A DNA stretch of 64,000 nucleotides, taken from NCBI GenBank assembly GCA_003116875.1, contig BCKT01000004.1, forward strand, positions 766,201 to 830,200, in the 5' to 3' direction. This DNA comes from Takashimella koratensis. Lineage: Eukaryota; Basidiomycota; Tremellomycetes; Trichosporonales; Tetragoniomycetaceae. The notes under the pieces are model-generated. The model was not told the origin of the DNA. It searched no databases and saw only the letters and a program-made list of their open reading frames with translations. Shown here piece by piece: positions 55,044-64,000 of this stretch. Position numbers and translations under genes: made by a program. Numbering within the stretch: position 1 is the stretch's first letter; every line of letters starts with the position of its first letter.

Positions 55044-55526
55044 AGATCAGGTCCCTCAATTAGACCTGTTCTCGATGTGGTTCTCGTGTTGTGAGAGAGA
55101 GTCTGTACCATTAGCCTAGGGGCGGACCGCTGGGACACTTGCATGCATGCTTGACCGGCTTCCACTGGATCGTTTGGACTGTTGCCTTTGGAGTCAATCG
55201 ACGTGGTTTCGTTGACCTCGGCTATTGGCCTGGCATCTACTGAGACCGACTGACTGACTGGCTATCTGCTGCTGGCGTATTACGGGGTCCAAGAGGGGGA
55301 CGAGTTGCGCAACGTGGTTGCGTGCTCTGCTTGCGCCGCCAGATGATGCCACCTGCAATCTGGGCTTCGTGATTGTCACGTGATGACTTCGGTCATGCGA
55401 CCCCCACTTTGCCACGTGGCTTGTTGTGTCCGTGCCCACCGCGTATTCCAACAAGGTCGTTTCCAGCGTCGTCCACACCATCGCACCACTTCTACCCCTC
55501 TCACCCCTCACTACCCTCTCAGAACC
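55044..55526 (+). promoter_or_regulatory. Promoter of the Tudor-SN gene with two CACGTG boxes
   Basis: Just over 480 bases between the uL16 stop and the Tudor-SN start. The left part is the uL16 3' UTR. Two CACGTG E-boxes stand at 55377-55382 and 55413-55418, 36 bases apart, about 110-150 bases before the ATG at 55527. Function is inference. Confidence 0.45.
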
Positions 55527-58500
55527 ATGTCTACCCGAGCTGTGAGTCGTTTCTCTGTCTTCCGCTCCTGCCGTCTCGCTGCGGACCCACCGTTCCCCGG
55601 CTTCCGCGTTCTTCTCTCCTCAATTGATCTGCCCCAGTCCACTGACACCCTTACAGATTGTCAAATGTGTGTATCTTACATCCAAAATCCCCCCCTTCCA
55701 TACCACGCCGCCAAAGCGATACAGAGAATTTCTTTACGATCTGTCTTTACCTCCCTTGCCATACGATATTGCTTAGCTTGCTGAACCCTCCTAGCCGTCC
55801 TCTCGGGCGACACTGTCATCGTGCGACCCAAAGAAGCTCCGGAACGCGGCAAGCCCGCCAAGGAGCGGTTAGTCAACCTCCATCTCACTCTATCCCTTGT
55901 CATCTTGAGTCATTAGCACGGCCACATCCTAGCCTCTGTCTGTTTCATAGCTACGGAGAGAGTCAGAGCTGATATATCACCACCCTCCGTACCCTCCTCC
56001 CTGGATACTCGTGCTCAGACTTCTTCATATTGGAAGCATCTCCTCGCCCCGAGTCGGCACCGCTACCCGCGAAGACGAGGTGAGTCTCTCGCTCTAAACC
56101 CTACCCCTTACCTTACCTGTAATTTTTTCTGGTCCTCGAGAAGGAACACAGGTGCTAACATTGTCGATTCGGCATATAGCCATACGCCTACGCGGCACGC
56201 GAGTTCCTGCGCAATCTCGTTATTGGGAAAGAAGTTGCATTCAGCGTCTCCACCCAGAAAGCCAGTACCGGGGTGAGTTTTAGTCTTCCATATCTCCCAT
56301 CTTCTCCTTTTCTTTACCGTCTGCTCTTCTCACTCTTATGAATCAAAGCTGACTCCTCATCCTGATCTGTCGTTGTCACGGCCCAGGCTCAAGATCGGGA
56401 ATACGCATCTGTTTTCATCGCCCCTGCTGGACCTGGGCTCCCGCCACAGGACTTGGCAAGCCTCGTCGTTGCTGCTGGCTGGGCCAAAGTCCGCGAAGGT
56501 GGTGGGGAAGGTGACGAAGCTGTTCGGTGAGTCTGGCCACAAACGCTTGACCCAGAAGCGGTAGGCTGATCATGGCCTTTTTGTTTATTAGACGCCTTGG
56601 TGCGGAAGAAGCGAAACGCCGCGAGACCCTCCGAGCACTTGAAGCTCAGGCTAAAGCAGAGGGCAAAGGTTTGTGGTCCGAAGAGCCCGAGACGGTATGT
56701 CACTTCGACCCCTCCAATCACTCTCTAGGTGGAACCAGTCTGCTCGTGCTAATCTGCTCGACTCCAGCAACGAACCGTGTCATTCCAGATGCCCGCCGAC
56801 CCTCTCGCGTTTATTGCCGAGAACAAGGGCAAGGAGATTGATGGTACGTACCATCCACCTTCGACAGACAGAGCAACAAGCTTAGACTCGTCGTAGCTAT
56901 CGTCGAGCAGGTACGAGATGGAACTCAATTGCGGGTTCGATTACTCCTCGACGACAACAACCACCAATTTATCAACCTAGTGAGTTGATCGTGCGGCAGG
57001 CTTTTTGTTTCTTCAAGAATACTGACGTCCGCAGATCATTGCCGGTGCCAAGAGCCCGCGTGCGTCTGTCTCGCGGGATGGAGAGACCACCACCGCTGCC
57101 GAGCCATGGGGAGAGGAGGTAGGTCTTCGTGTCCTAGCCATAGCCGCCTAAGCTAAACTCTCCTAGGCCAAATACTTTTCCGAGATTCGCGTACTCCAGC
57201 GCCAGATTAAAGTCCGCCTCCTCTCCGCCCCCGCATCCCTCGGCGCATCGCCGTTCGCGTCCGCACCTACCCCGGCAGCATCGAGCGGCCTCCCAGGCCT
57301 CCCGGCCCCGTCAGGCGGTGCTAGCACCATCATCGGTACTGCGTAAGTTGAAACCCGCCCGCAAGACGAATCCAAGCTGATGAAATGCAGGATGCACCCC
57401 AATGGCAACATTGCCGAGTTCCTCGCGGCAGCTGGCTTGGCCAAGGTCATTGACGTGAGTTTCGAGAGGATGGAGTTGAAATTTTAGTGTAATGCTAATT
57501 CTGTGGTAGTGGCACGCAGGGATCCTTGCGCCAAACGGAGGTCTCGACAAGCTTCGCGCTGCGGAGAAGGCAGCAAAGGAGAAACGAGCCGGTTTGTGGG
57601 AGTCCTACGGCGCTGCGAAATCGGCCAACGGTGGCGCGGCAGGTGCAGGCGCTACCAACGGAGCTTCAACCACCAAGGGGTCTTCATTTGACGCGACCGT
57701 TGTTCGGGTCTGGGGCTCTGACCAGCTCAGTATCGTTGCCAAGGGTGACGAGTCGGGCAAAGAGCGCCGTGTGCAACTCGCTTCGGTCCGCGGACCTCGT
57801 GGTGCCGACGCCAAACAGGCATACTGGGCCAACGAAGCTAAAGAATTCCTCCGCAAGCGGTTGATCGGGAAGACTGTGCATGTGCTTGTCGACTACGTCA
57901 AGCCCAAGGACGGCGAGTTTGAGGAGCGCGAGTGTGTGACGATCACGTATGGCGGATCGAACAGTAATGTCGCCGAGCAATTGATCGAGAAGGGTCTGGC
58001 TACTGTTCTTCGCCACAAGCGAGACGATGAGGACCGTTCGGCCGAGCTCGACAAGCTCGTCGTTGCCGAGCAAACTGCAGTCACCGAGACGCGTGGACTC
58101 CACTCGACCAAGGACGTTTCACTCCCGCGTATCGTCGACGCCTCGGAGAATGCCAACCGAGCGGCCCAGTATTTGCCTTCCTGGAAACGCGGTGGCCGTC
58201 AACCTGCCGTCGTGGACTTTGTCGCCTCGGGCTCCAGGTTCAAGATCTTCTTGCCGAAAGAAAATGCCAAAGTCACCTTTGTCCTCGCTGGTATCCGAGC
58301 GCCCAGGACGGCAAGGAACCCGGGGGAGAAGGGCGAACCGTTTGGACCCGAGTCACTCAAGTTTGCGTCAAAGTATATGCAACGAGATGTAGAGGTCGCG
58401 TTCGACTCGACGGATAAGACGGGCGGTTTCGTCGGGACAATGTACCTCGGTGGCGTCAATGTCGCTGTCGAGCTCGTTCGTGAAGGGTGAGTAGCGATGG

Positions 58501-59437
58501 TGATTAGGTCTGAAGAGTGTTCAAGATCAAATGACTGATTGGGTTGGATTGGATTTTTAGCCTCGCCAACGTGCACGAGTTCTCCGCGTCCAAGCTGCCG
58601 TACGGGCGCGAGCTGATGGACGCCGAGGAGAGCGCGAAGAAGGAGCAGAAGAACCTCTGGGTCAACTACAGCGGAGAAGACGAGCAAGTTGTCGAATCCG
58701 CTGGCGAGCCTGGTGCCCTCGCACCGGAGTACCTGGACGTTTACATCTCCGCTGTCCGCGATACCGAGCCGTTCGGGTTCTCCGTCCAGGTTCTCGACGG
58801 GAAGAGCGTCGCCGACCTCGAACGACTCATGAGTGATTTCGCCCTTCACCACCGTACCGCCGCCGCCCAGTCTCCTCCCGGATTCTCACCTAAGACAGGC
58901 GACCTGGTCTCTGCGAAATTCAGTGAAGACAACCAATGGTACCGAGCTCGTGTGAAGCGTTCGTCGGCAATCAAGAAAGAAGCGACCTTGTATTTCATCG
59001 ATTACGGAAACGAAGAAGTTACTTCGTTCTCTAACATCCGACCGATTGGGGATAAATTCAAGCTCCTCCCTGGTCAAGCCAAGGATGCGCGATTGAGCTT
59101 TGTCAAGCTCGTCCCAAAGGACAGCGAGTACGGTGCCGAGGCAAGGCGCAAGTTCAATGCACTCACGGGTGGGAGGAAACTCGTTGCGAATGTGGATCAC
59201 CGTGAAGGTCAGCTTCTTCACTTGAGGTTGATTGATCCCTCCGACCCCAACGCAGCAGACGACCCCCTCGCGTGCCTCAATGCCGATATCGTAAGGGAAG
59301 GTCTAGGAATGGTGGATAAGTCGGTAAGGTACCTCGCGGCGTACCCCCAGGTAGTGAAGAAGATCGAGTCGGCACTGGAAGGTGCCAAAGCGGACAGGCT
59401 GGGGATCTTCGAGTACGGAGACGTCAGCGAGGACTAA
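55527..59437 (+). CDS. SND1: Tudor staphylococcal nuclease (Tudor-SN, SND1)
   Basis: Fourteen exons: 55527-55541, 55657-55666, 55795-55867, 56019-56079, 56180-56272, 56387-56526, 56592-56694, 56768-56843, 56897-56979, 57035-57118, 57167-57342, 57391-57454, 57510-58486 and 58561-59437; 2832 nt, 943 residues. Tudor-SN is a cytoplasmic RNA-binding protein in RNA decay, splicing and stress granules. Four SN-like domains precede a Tudor domain inserted in a fifth. SN1 holds VLSGDTVIVRPKE, SISSPRVG and YAAREFLRNLVIGKEV; SN2 holds AIVEQVRDGTQLRVRLL; SN3 starts FDATVVRVWGSDQL; SN4 holds VVDFVASGSRFKIFL and VLAGIRAPRTA. The Tudor domain lies at about 760-820 (GDLVSAKFSEDNQWYRARVK, YFIDYGNEE), which binds methyl-arginine. 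The length fits the family (about 910). Exon 2 is only 10 nt. Confidence 0.95.
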
Positions 59438-59970
59438 GTGAGGGAAGATGGGGAAGGGTATGGGAACCAAGGGGGGGAAGGGGATAAGGGTGGGTGGTGC
59501 GAGCAGGGACGAACGAGGATGGAAAAAGATCGCATTGAATCATGCGATCCAGAGCATAGCATCGCATCGCATGGCATTGCAAACGAGGCACGCAAGCAGT
59601 GAAGAACCGAAACGAATCGTGAACGAATCCAAGTCCAATCCCAAATCCCCTGCCTCCTTCCCATTCCCAATCTCAAACAAAAGAGACGAACTTCATAGTC
59701 TCTCATTTCCAAAAAATCTATCCAGTATCTTGAACCTCTCAACTTTTTTCTTCGCTCATAAGCACAAACCAAAGAATCTCAAGGCATGAAGAACCCTCCA
59801 TTCTGTCGATGCGCATTCCATGCATGCTCATGTGGCTCATGTTGCTCATGTTGCCTTTGTGCGCTGGACCTGTACATTGTGCCTACTGGTCTCGAACTCG
59901 TGATATGCCTAGATTTGACTAGTAGGGCGCATTCGATCCGTGGTTCTAGGGATCTGGAGGAAAACGCGGA
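59438..59970. other. Convergent 3' intergenic region
   Basis: About 530 bases between the Tudor-SN stop and the oxygenase stop on the other strand. Repeated short words (GCATCGCATCGCAT near 59560) but no gene or RNA structure that I recognise. Confidence 0.4.
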
Positions 59971-61724
59971 CTAGTCCTCGGCCTCGGCGGTTGCTTTAGC
60001 ATAGTGTCTACCCAAAACCCTTTTCGTGAACTGCCCAAACGTCTCGCCATCGACCCCGATCACATCGTCTACATCGGGTCTGGCTACGTCAGCTGGGTCC
60101 GGGTCCGGGACAACGTGGAGGGAGAGCACAAGGAATGTTATCATACTGTACCTACTGTAAGAACAAAGCAAACGTCTCTCGTGTGGTCGGATTTGACCCC
60201 AAAGTCTGCGTGGACCCGGCGGTACCGCTTACAAAGTGTGGAGTCGCAGCGAGTTTATCGGCAGTCAGTAAAGCCAGTGCTTCACCCGTTTGGAACGCTG
60301 TATCCGTTTATGTCAGTGAAGGGTTTGAGCTTTGAATGCGCGTGAATCGTTTTCGAGGTAAGGAAGGGTAGAACAGGGTGAGTGGATTCGAGAGAGAGAC
60401 AAGTAGAGAAAGAGAGAGAGAGAAAGAGAGAGAGGAGGGAACGTACCGAGACAGTCGGGTGGGATCTGGACTTTAACAGCTGACGGCCGAGGCTGATCAG
60501 GTCCGTGTCGTGGGTAAATCCATAGACCCGCTGTAGACGAAGGAGCAGGTACAATTTGCGGTGTTGACGAGTCAGGTGGGGTTAGGTACATTGCCGAGCC
60601 TGGGATGGATGTTAGTCACGAAACGGTCAGAGAGGTATGGTGGATAGGGTAGATGAATGAGGACGGTAGTTGGTAGAAATGGGGTGACGTAGACGTAGAC
60701 GTAGACGTAGACGTAGACGTAGACGTAGACGTAGACGTAGACGTAGACGTAGACGTAGACGTAGACGTAGACGTAGACGTACAGAGACCAGTAAGGAGGG
60801 AATGGTCAAGATGCGTCCCGCACAGCGCGTCATTGGCCAAGGTACTATCCGAGTTGGCGGCATCGGTGCTCGTAGGTTCGGCAAAGTAATGTAACAGCCT
60901 GGCCTGAGGTCCGGATGAGTTTCTTAACACAGGTTGCGAAAGTAGTGAGTGTGGGTTGGTGAAGCTTACTTTGTTGCTCTTCGACGAGCGGATGAGGGTC
61001 TCGATGGACTTGCCGCTGCCTGAAGCTGGGACTAGCTAGGTCAGTCTCATCTTGTTGCGTAAACACACTTCAATATCATCTTGTTGGTGTAATATGAGAG
61101 TGTTGAGAACGTACCGAAAGATTCGCAGGCGCGAGCGAGGGCCATGCCAACAATAGCGACGAGTGTACCCAGTCTATACGCAGGTTCATTAGCTCACCCG
61201 CTCGCGACTCGCCTCAAGAGAAAGACAAAGACAAAAACGAAGATAAAACCGAGGACAAGGTTGAGGATAAGGCAGAATGATGACGAGTTTGGGACTGGAT
61301 TCGATACGTACTCTTTGAACGATTTCGAGAAATCTTCCAGACCAGGTACTGAGTCTGGCCATACGTTGCCTGTATAGTACCTTGACGTGTGTCAACGTTG
61401 GGTGAGAAAGACTTATATGTGTGCGCGCGCGAGAGAGGGAGAGAGAGAGGGAGAGGAGGACGTACTCTGGGTGCTGGTTGCGCTGAGATTCGGTCACATC
61501 GGGAATGTCGAGAAGTGGGTTGGCGTAGTAAGACCCTTTCATCGTGTCTGGTCTCTATCGGGTCAAGGTGGATCAGCTTTTAGTTCAACAAGCAACACAG
61601 CAACAACGAGACTTGCACAATCACACGAGCAGACACCTCCAGACCTCCCTACGACTCGACGCTCTTCAACGACCCCAGAACACCGACACCGCAGGACACA
61701 CTACCTCCACGCCCACGACCACGC

Positions 61725-61767
<43 letters not shown>

Positions 61768-61784
61768 CACGTCCACGTCCACGT

Positions 61785-61825
<41 letters not shown>

Positions 61826-62356
61826 TCCACGTCCACGTCCACGTCCACGACCACGACCACGACCACGACCACGGCGGTGTCGATACCACAACCCTACTCA
61901 CCCCATTCATAACCTCCTTGCCGTGACTCCAACCAAACATATAACTCGTATACGGTCTCGCAAACTGTTCGCGAACAGTCTCGGGTAACTGAGCGAACGC
62001 ATGGGCTAGTCGGAATAGTTTCTCCCTGATCTGTGGGAACTCGGATGGGAGGCCTGTACACGGTTCCAACGATAGCAAGGATTTCGTGCCCCAAAGAGCA
62101 AAGAGAAGAATCAGTATCATCCTATCTCCTCAACCTATCGATATCGCTTTGACTAGGTTATCCCAAAGTTACAGACGAAGGAGGCAGGTGCCAGCATCGA
62201 AAAACAGCAACGCAAGCCCATTGACTCACCGTCAACGACAATGATACCGAGACACCCAGGGTCGGACCCAAACGCGTCCCGGATCTGCGAATGCAGCGAG
62301 GCCGGATTCTCCAAGAGGGTCTGATACGAGACTCGAACTGGTTGCGCTGTACTCAT
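59971..62356 (-). CDS. 2OG-Fe(II) oxygenase superfamily protein (clavaminate synthase-like)
   Basis: Ten exons on the minus strand: 62356-62230, 62053-61902, 61554-61466, 61380-61312, 61173-61115, 61019-60970, 60903-60783, 60599-60447, 60297-60156 and 60079-59971; 1071 nt, 356 residues. It belongs to the isopenicillin-N-synthase-like family of 2-oxoglutarate/Fe(II) oxygenases. The iron triad is visible: His213 and Asp215 in [11 protein letters not shown], His294 in ATPHF, with Arg313 (TTRETFALF) as a candidate co-substrate contact. Other family words: [68 protein letters not shown] and [12 protein letters not shown]. The reaction and substrate are unknown. Introns 2 (61901-61555) and 7 (60782-60600) carry hexanucleotide arrays. 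A GTAAGC...GCAG stretch inside exon 9 is in frame and read as coding. It lies just upstream-to-downstream of the glycosyltransferase, same strand. Confidence 0.88.
60686..60781. repeat. GACGTA hexanucleotide array, about 16 copies
   Basis: Sixteen perfect copies of GACGTA on the plus strand (TACGTC on the transcribed strand). The array fills the 5' half of intron 7 of the oxygenase gene and begins two bases into the 5' splice site (GTACGT/CTACGT...). Confidence 0.95.
61709..61872. repeat. Compound CACGAC/CACGTC hexanucleotide array
   Basis: About 27 hexamers of the form CACGNC, in blocks of CACGAC, CACGCC and CACGTC, inside intron 2 of the oxygenase gene. The block order (AC, GCC, TCC, AC, TCC, AC) shows duplicated sub-blocks. 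No frame has a stop within the array. Confidence 0.95.
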
Positions 62357-62646
62357 CTTGCTATATGAGATAGGTGGTGACGAACAGTGAAGAGTGATGA
62401 ATACGCGAATCGTGGTTGGGCGCGTGTAGTGTTCGCTGATAGCCGGGGAAAAAACTTAGGGGACGACCTCCACTTTCATCATCCACGCTACACGCGGTAC
62501 CACATACCACCACGTCGAACAGGCTCACTGCTGCATGTCATCTACCATAAACACATCGTCACCTATATCCATGTACTGTATACTGTCCTGTCATGTCCCA
62601 CCCTCCCCAACGAACAGCACTTGTCTCTGAACCTCCACGCCATACC
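62357..62646. promoter_or_regulatory. Intergenic: glycosyltransferase 3' flank and oxygenase promoter
   Basis: About 290 bases between two same-strand genes. It must hold the terminator of the glycosyltransferase gene and the promoter of the oxygenase gene. I see no clear TATA or repeat. Confidence 0.35.
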
Positions 62647-64000
62647 CTAGTCCCTCATGGCGATTGCCCTTTGCGCTTGGTCCCAAATATACTCTGCGGC
62701 CACGTCCCTCCCTTCTTTCCCTGGCCCGCCGTTCTTCCTGTGGCACACGATATCCGCCAATTCCTTGGCCCGCGCGGCGTAGCGTGCGGCGGAGGGGTCG
62801 TCCTTGGTCTTGCCGATGACCTTGAACAGGGCGTCGGTGAATTCGGGTACCGAGTTGGACGGGCTGGCAAATGAAGGATGTCAGTGGTTGTCCCTCCCTT
62901 TCAACTAGCACCTTAGAACCACATGGAGACTGGCTTGGATTTGACTCACGAGTTCTTCTTGTTACCCCAGATGCCGACTTTCAAGAACTCTGCCTTTGCC
63001 GCGAGGTCGTGCGTGTCGTACCAGATCGACATGAGCACCTGGGGCACTCCCGTCCTGTCCTACATCAGCTTTGACCCTCGTCTCCAGAGAAAAGTAGCTA
63101 AGTGCGGAAGGGTCAAACTCACATCAGACCTTCGTGGTACGAGTTACTTCCCCCGTGATTGACAAAGCAAACCACCTGACCCGTCTTGAGGATCGCCAAC
63201 GGATCCGCGTTTAGCCAATCCACAATCCTCATCCTATCTCCCAACTCATCACTCAGGTCGTACGTGATCTCCTCAAACTTCTTGAGTTTCCATAGTACCT
63301 GCAAGTCGGGGCGCGCCTCGAGGAGGGCTTTACATGCTGTCCATACGTTGGTGGCTTCTTCTTGGGTGAGGGCCCAGTGTGACCCGAGGACGATGAGTAC
63401 GGTAGGTCGGCCTGCGAGCCATTTGGATAGCTCTGGGTCGACCTGCTCGACGGGCTTAGAAGCCTGGACGATTGGACCGCAGCAGATGACGTCGGAGGGT
63501 ACGATGCCCGGGTAGTCGGCCTCCGGTGTGCCCATGCATACCACGGGCACGCGGCGGGGCGCGAGCAAGGGCATCCCGCCGTCAATACCAGCTGCATGAC
63601 GACTCCTCAATACCTTTCGACTGACCGTGTCGACGACGAAGATGCAGAACGGGAGGTACAGCTGGAGTATGAGGTTGAGGATGAATTTGATCCCTGTGAC
63701 AGGGTAGCTGTATCCCGATGCGATCCTGGAAGGCGGTGGGTCAGCCTGGTCTGTCTTGTCTATAGGGAGAAATGGATCGTGAATTGAGCGGTGATGAGTC
63801 CACTCACGCGGGCCAATTGAAGATTCCAGCACCTTGGTCAGAGAACGAGTTGTCTCTCAGACCAAGCGGACTCAACAATACCCATTTCACCCCTGACATA
63901 TACGCCGCATCTCGTGCCTGCTCAAACAACGCATTGACCACGCAGAAATCCGGTTTCACCTCCTCGATCAATTTCTGAGCCGAGAATACGGTCGCAAGGT
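62647..64000 (-). CDS. UDP-glycosyltransferase (GT1 type), 5' end outside the window
   Basis: Minus strand, partial: exons 64000-63808 (open to the edge), 63725-63123, 63054-62950 and 62863-62647, ending at TAG 62649-62647. The family transfers sugar from UDP-sugars to small lipophilic acceptors. Seen: KPDFCVVNALFEQARDAAY and WVLLSPLGLRDNSFSDQG in the acceptor domain; GIKFILNLILQLYLPFCIFVV, a membrane-like segment; PTVLIVLGSHWALTQEEAT and RMRIVDWLNADPLAIL; and the donor-binding motif VCFVNHGGSNSYHEGLMTGVPQV, the counterpart of the HCGWNS...E...GVP signature. WYDTHDLAAKAEFLKVGIWG and a basic/acidic helix end it. About 370 residues are visible; the full protein is likely over 500. All junctions use GT-AG and keep frame. 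The acceptor substrate is unknown. Confidence 0.9.

Noticed and set aside
60206..60232. A possible 27-nt intron (GTAAGC...CGCAG) in the oxygenase gene
   Set aside because: It is far below a workable intron length, is a multiple of three and in frame, and encodes a loop at a place where family members also have loop residues; read as coding.
61387..61926. A 179-codon plus-strand frame with long Asp-His/Val-His repeats
   Set aside because: It is the complement of the intronic CACGNC array of the oxygenase gene, which is well supported on the other strand; the frame exists only because the array lacks stops.

Overview
The window is nuclear DNA of a basidiomycetous yeast or related fungus. It has GC-rich coding sequence, dense short introns (about 50-120 nt, GTRNGT donors, CTRAC-like branch points, YAG acceptors), tightly packed genes with divergent or convergent spacing, and proteins with long Ser/Pro/Thr/Ala-rich disordered stretches. 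A Tremellomycete-like yeast is my inference; nothing in the window fixes the species. Exon models below were built by hand from splice signals and family conservation. In almost every case the joined exons sum to a multiple of three and end at a clean stop codon, which is the main check I could make.

Layout. 1-885: 3' end of an unrecognised gene (+). 1134-4230 (-): carotenoid oxygenase family enzyme with a C-terminal membrane hairpin. 4748-5737 (+): Sm-D2 of the spliceosome. 6036-6768 (-): smallest RPA subunit. 7042-8448 (+): LYAR-type zinc-finger nucleolar protein. 8960-14436 (-): SSK1-type response regulator of the HOG pathway. 14437-18699: gene-poor gap that holds an intron-containing tRNA-Ala(TGC) at 16517-16608 and a 7-nt minisatellite. 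18700-20828 (-): sugar-porter MFS transporter. 21995-23000 (-): mitochondrial ribosomal protein bL13m, with a GC-AG first intron. 23628-31115 (+): IQGAP (cytokinesis scaffold). 31116-34022: second gene-poor gap, with only weak gene-like fragments. 34023-38216 (+): split-PH-domain protein. 38677-39541 (-): small multi-pass membrane protein. 40610-42934 (+): DUG3-type glutamine amidotransferase. 43749-47894 (-): large unrecognised protein with a structured N-terminus. 49420-51557 (+): mitochondrial transcription factor B / KsgA-like protein. 51886-53464 (-): phosphopantetheine adenylyltransferase (CoA synthesis). 54038-55043 (+): ribosomal protein uL16/L10. 55527-59437 (+): Tudor-SN (SND1). 59971-62356 (-): 2OG-Fe(II) oxygenase-like protein whose introns carry two hexanucleotide arrays. 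62647-64000 (-): UDP-glycosyltransferase, cut by the window edge.

Most genes are housekeeping (splicing, replication, cytosolic and mitochondrial translation, CoA and glutathione metabolism, cytokinesis, stress signalling) and show no operon logic. The only possible functional pairing is the tandem oxygenase and glycosyltransferase at the right end, with about 290 bases between them. I found no transposon, CRISPR, viral or defence system. The oddities most worth checking are the membrane-tailed carotenoid oxygenase, the kinase-like fossil in SSK1, the repeat-filled introns of the oxygenase, the GC-AG intron, several very short coding exons, and the unrecognised 1273-residue protein.
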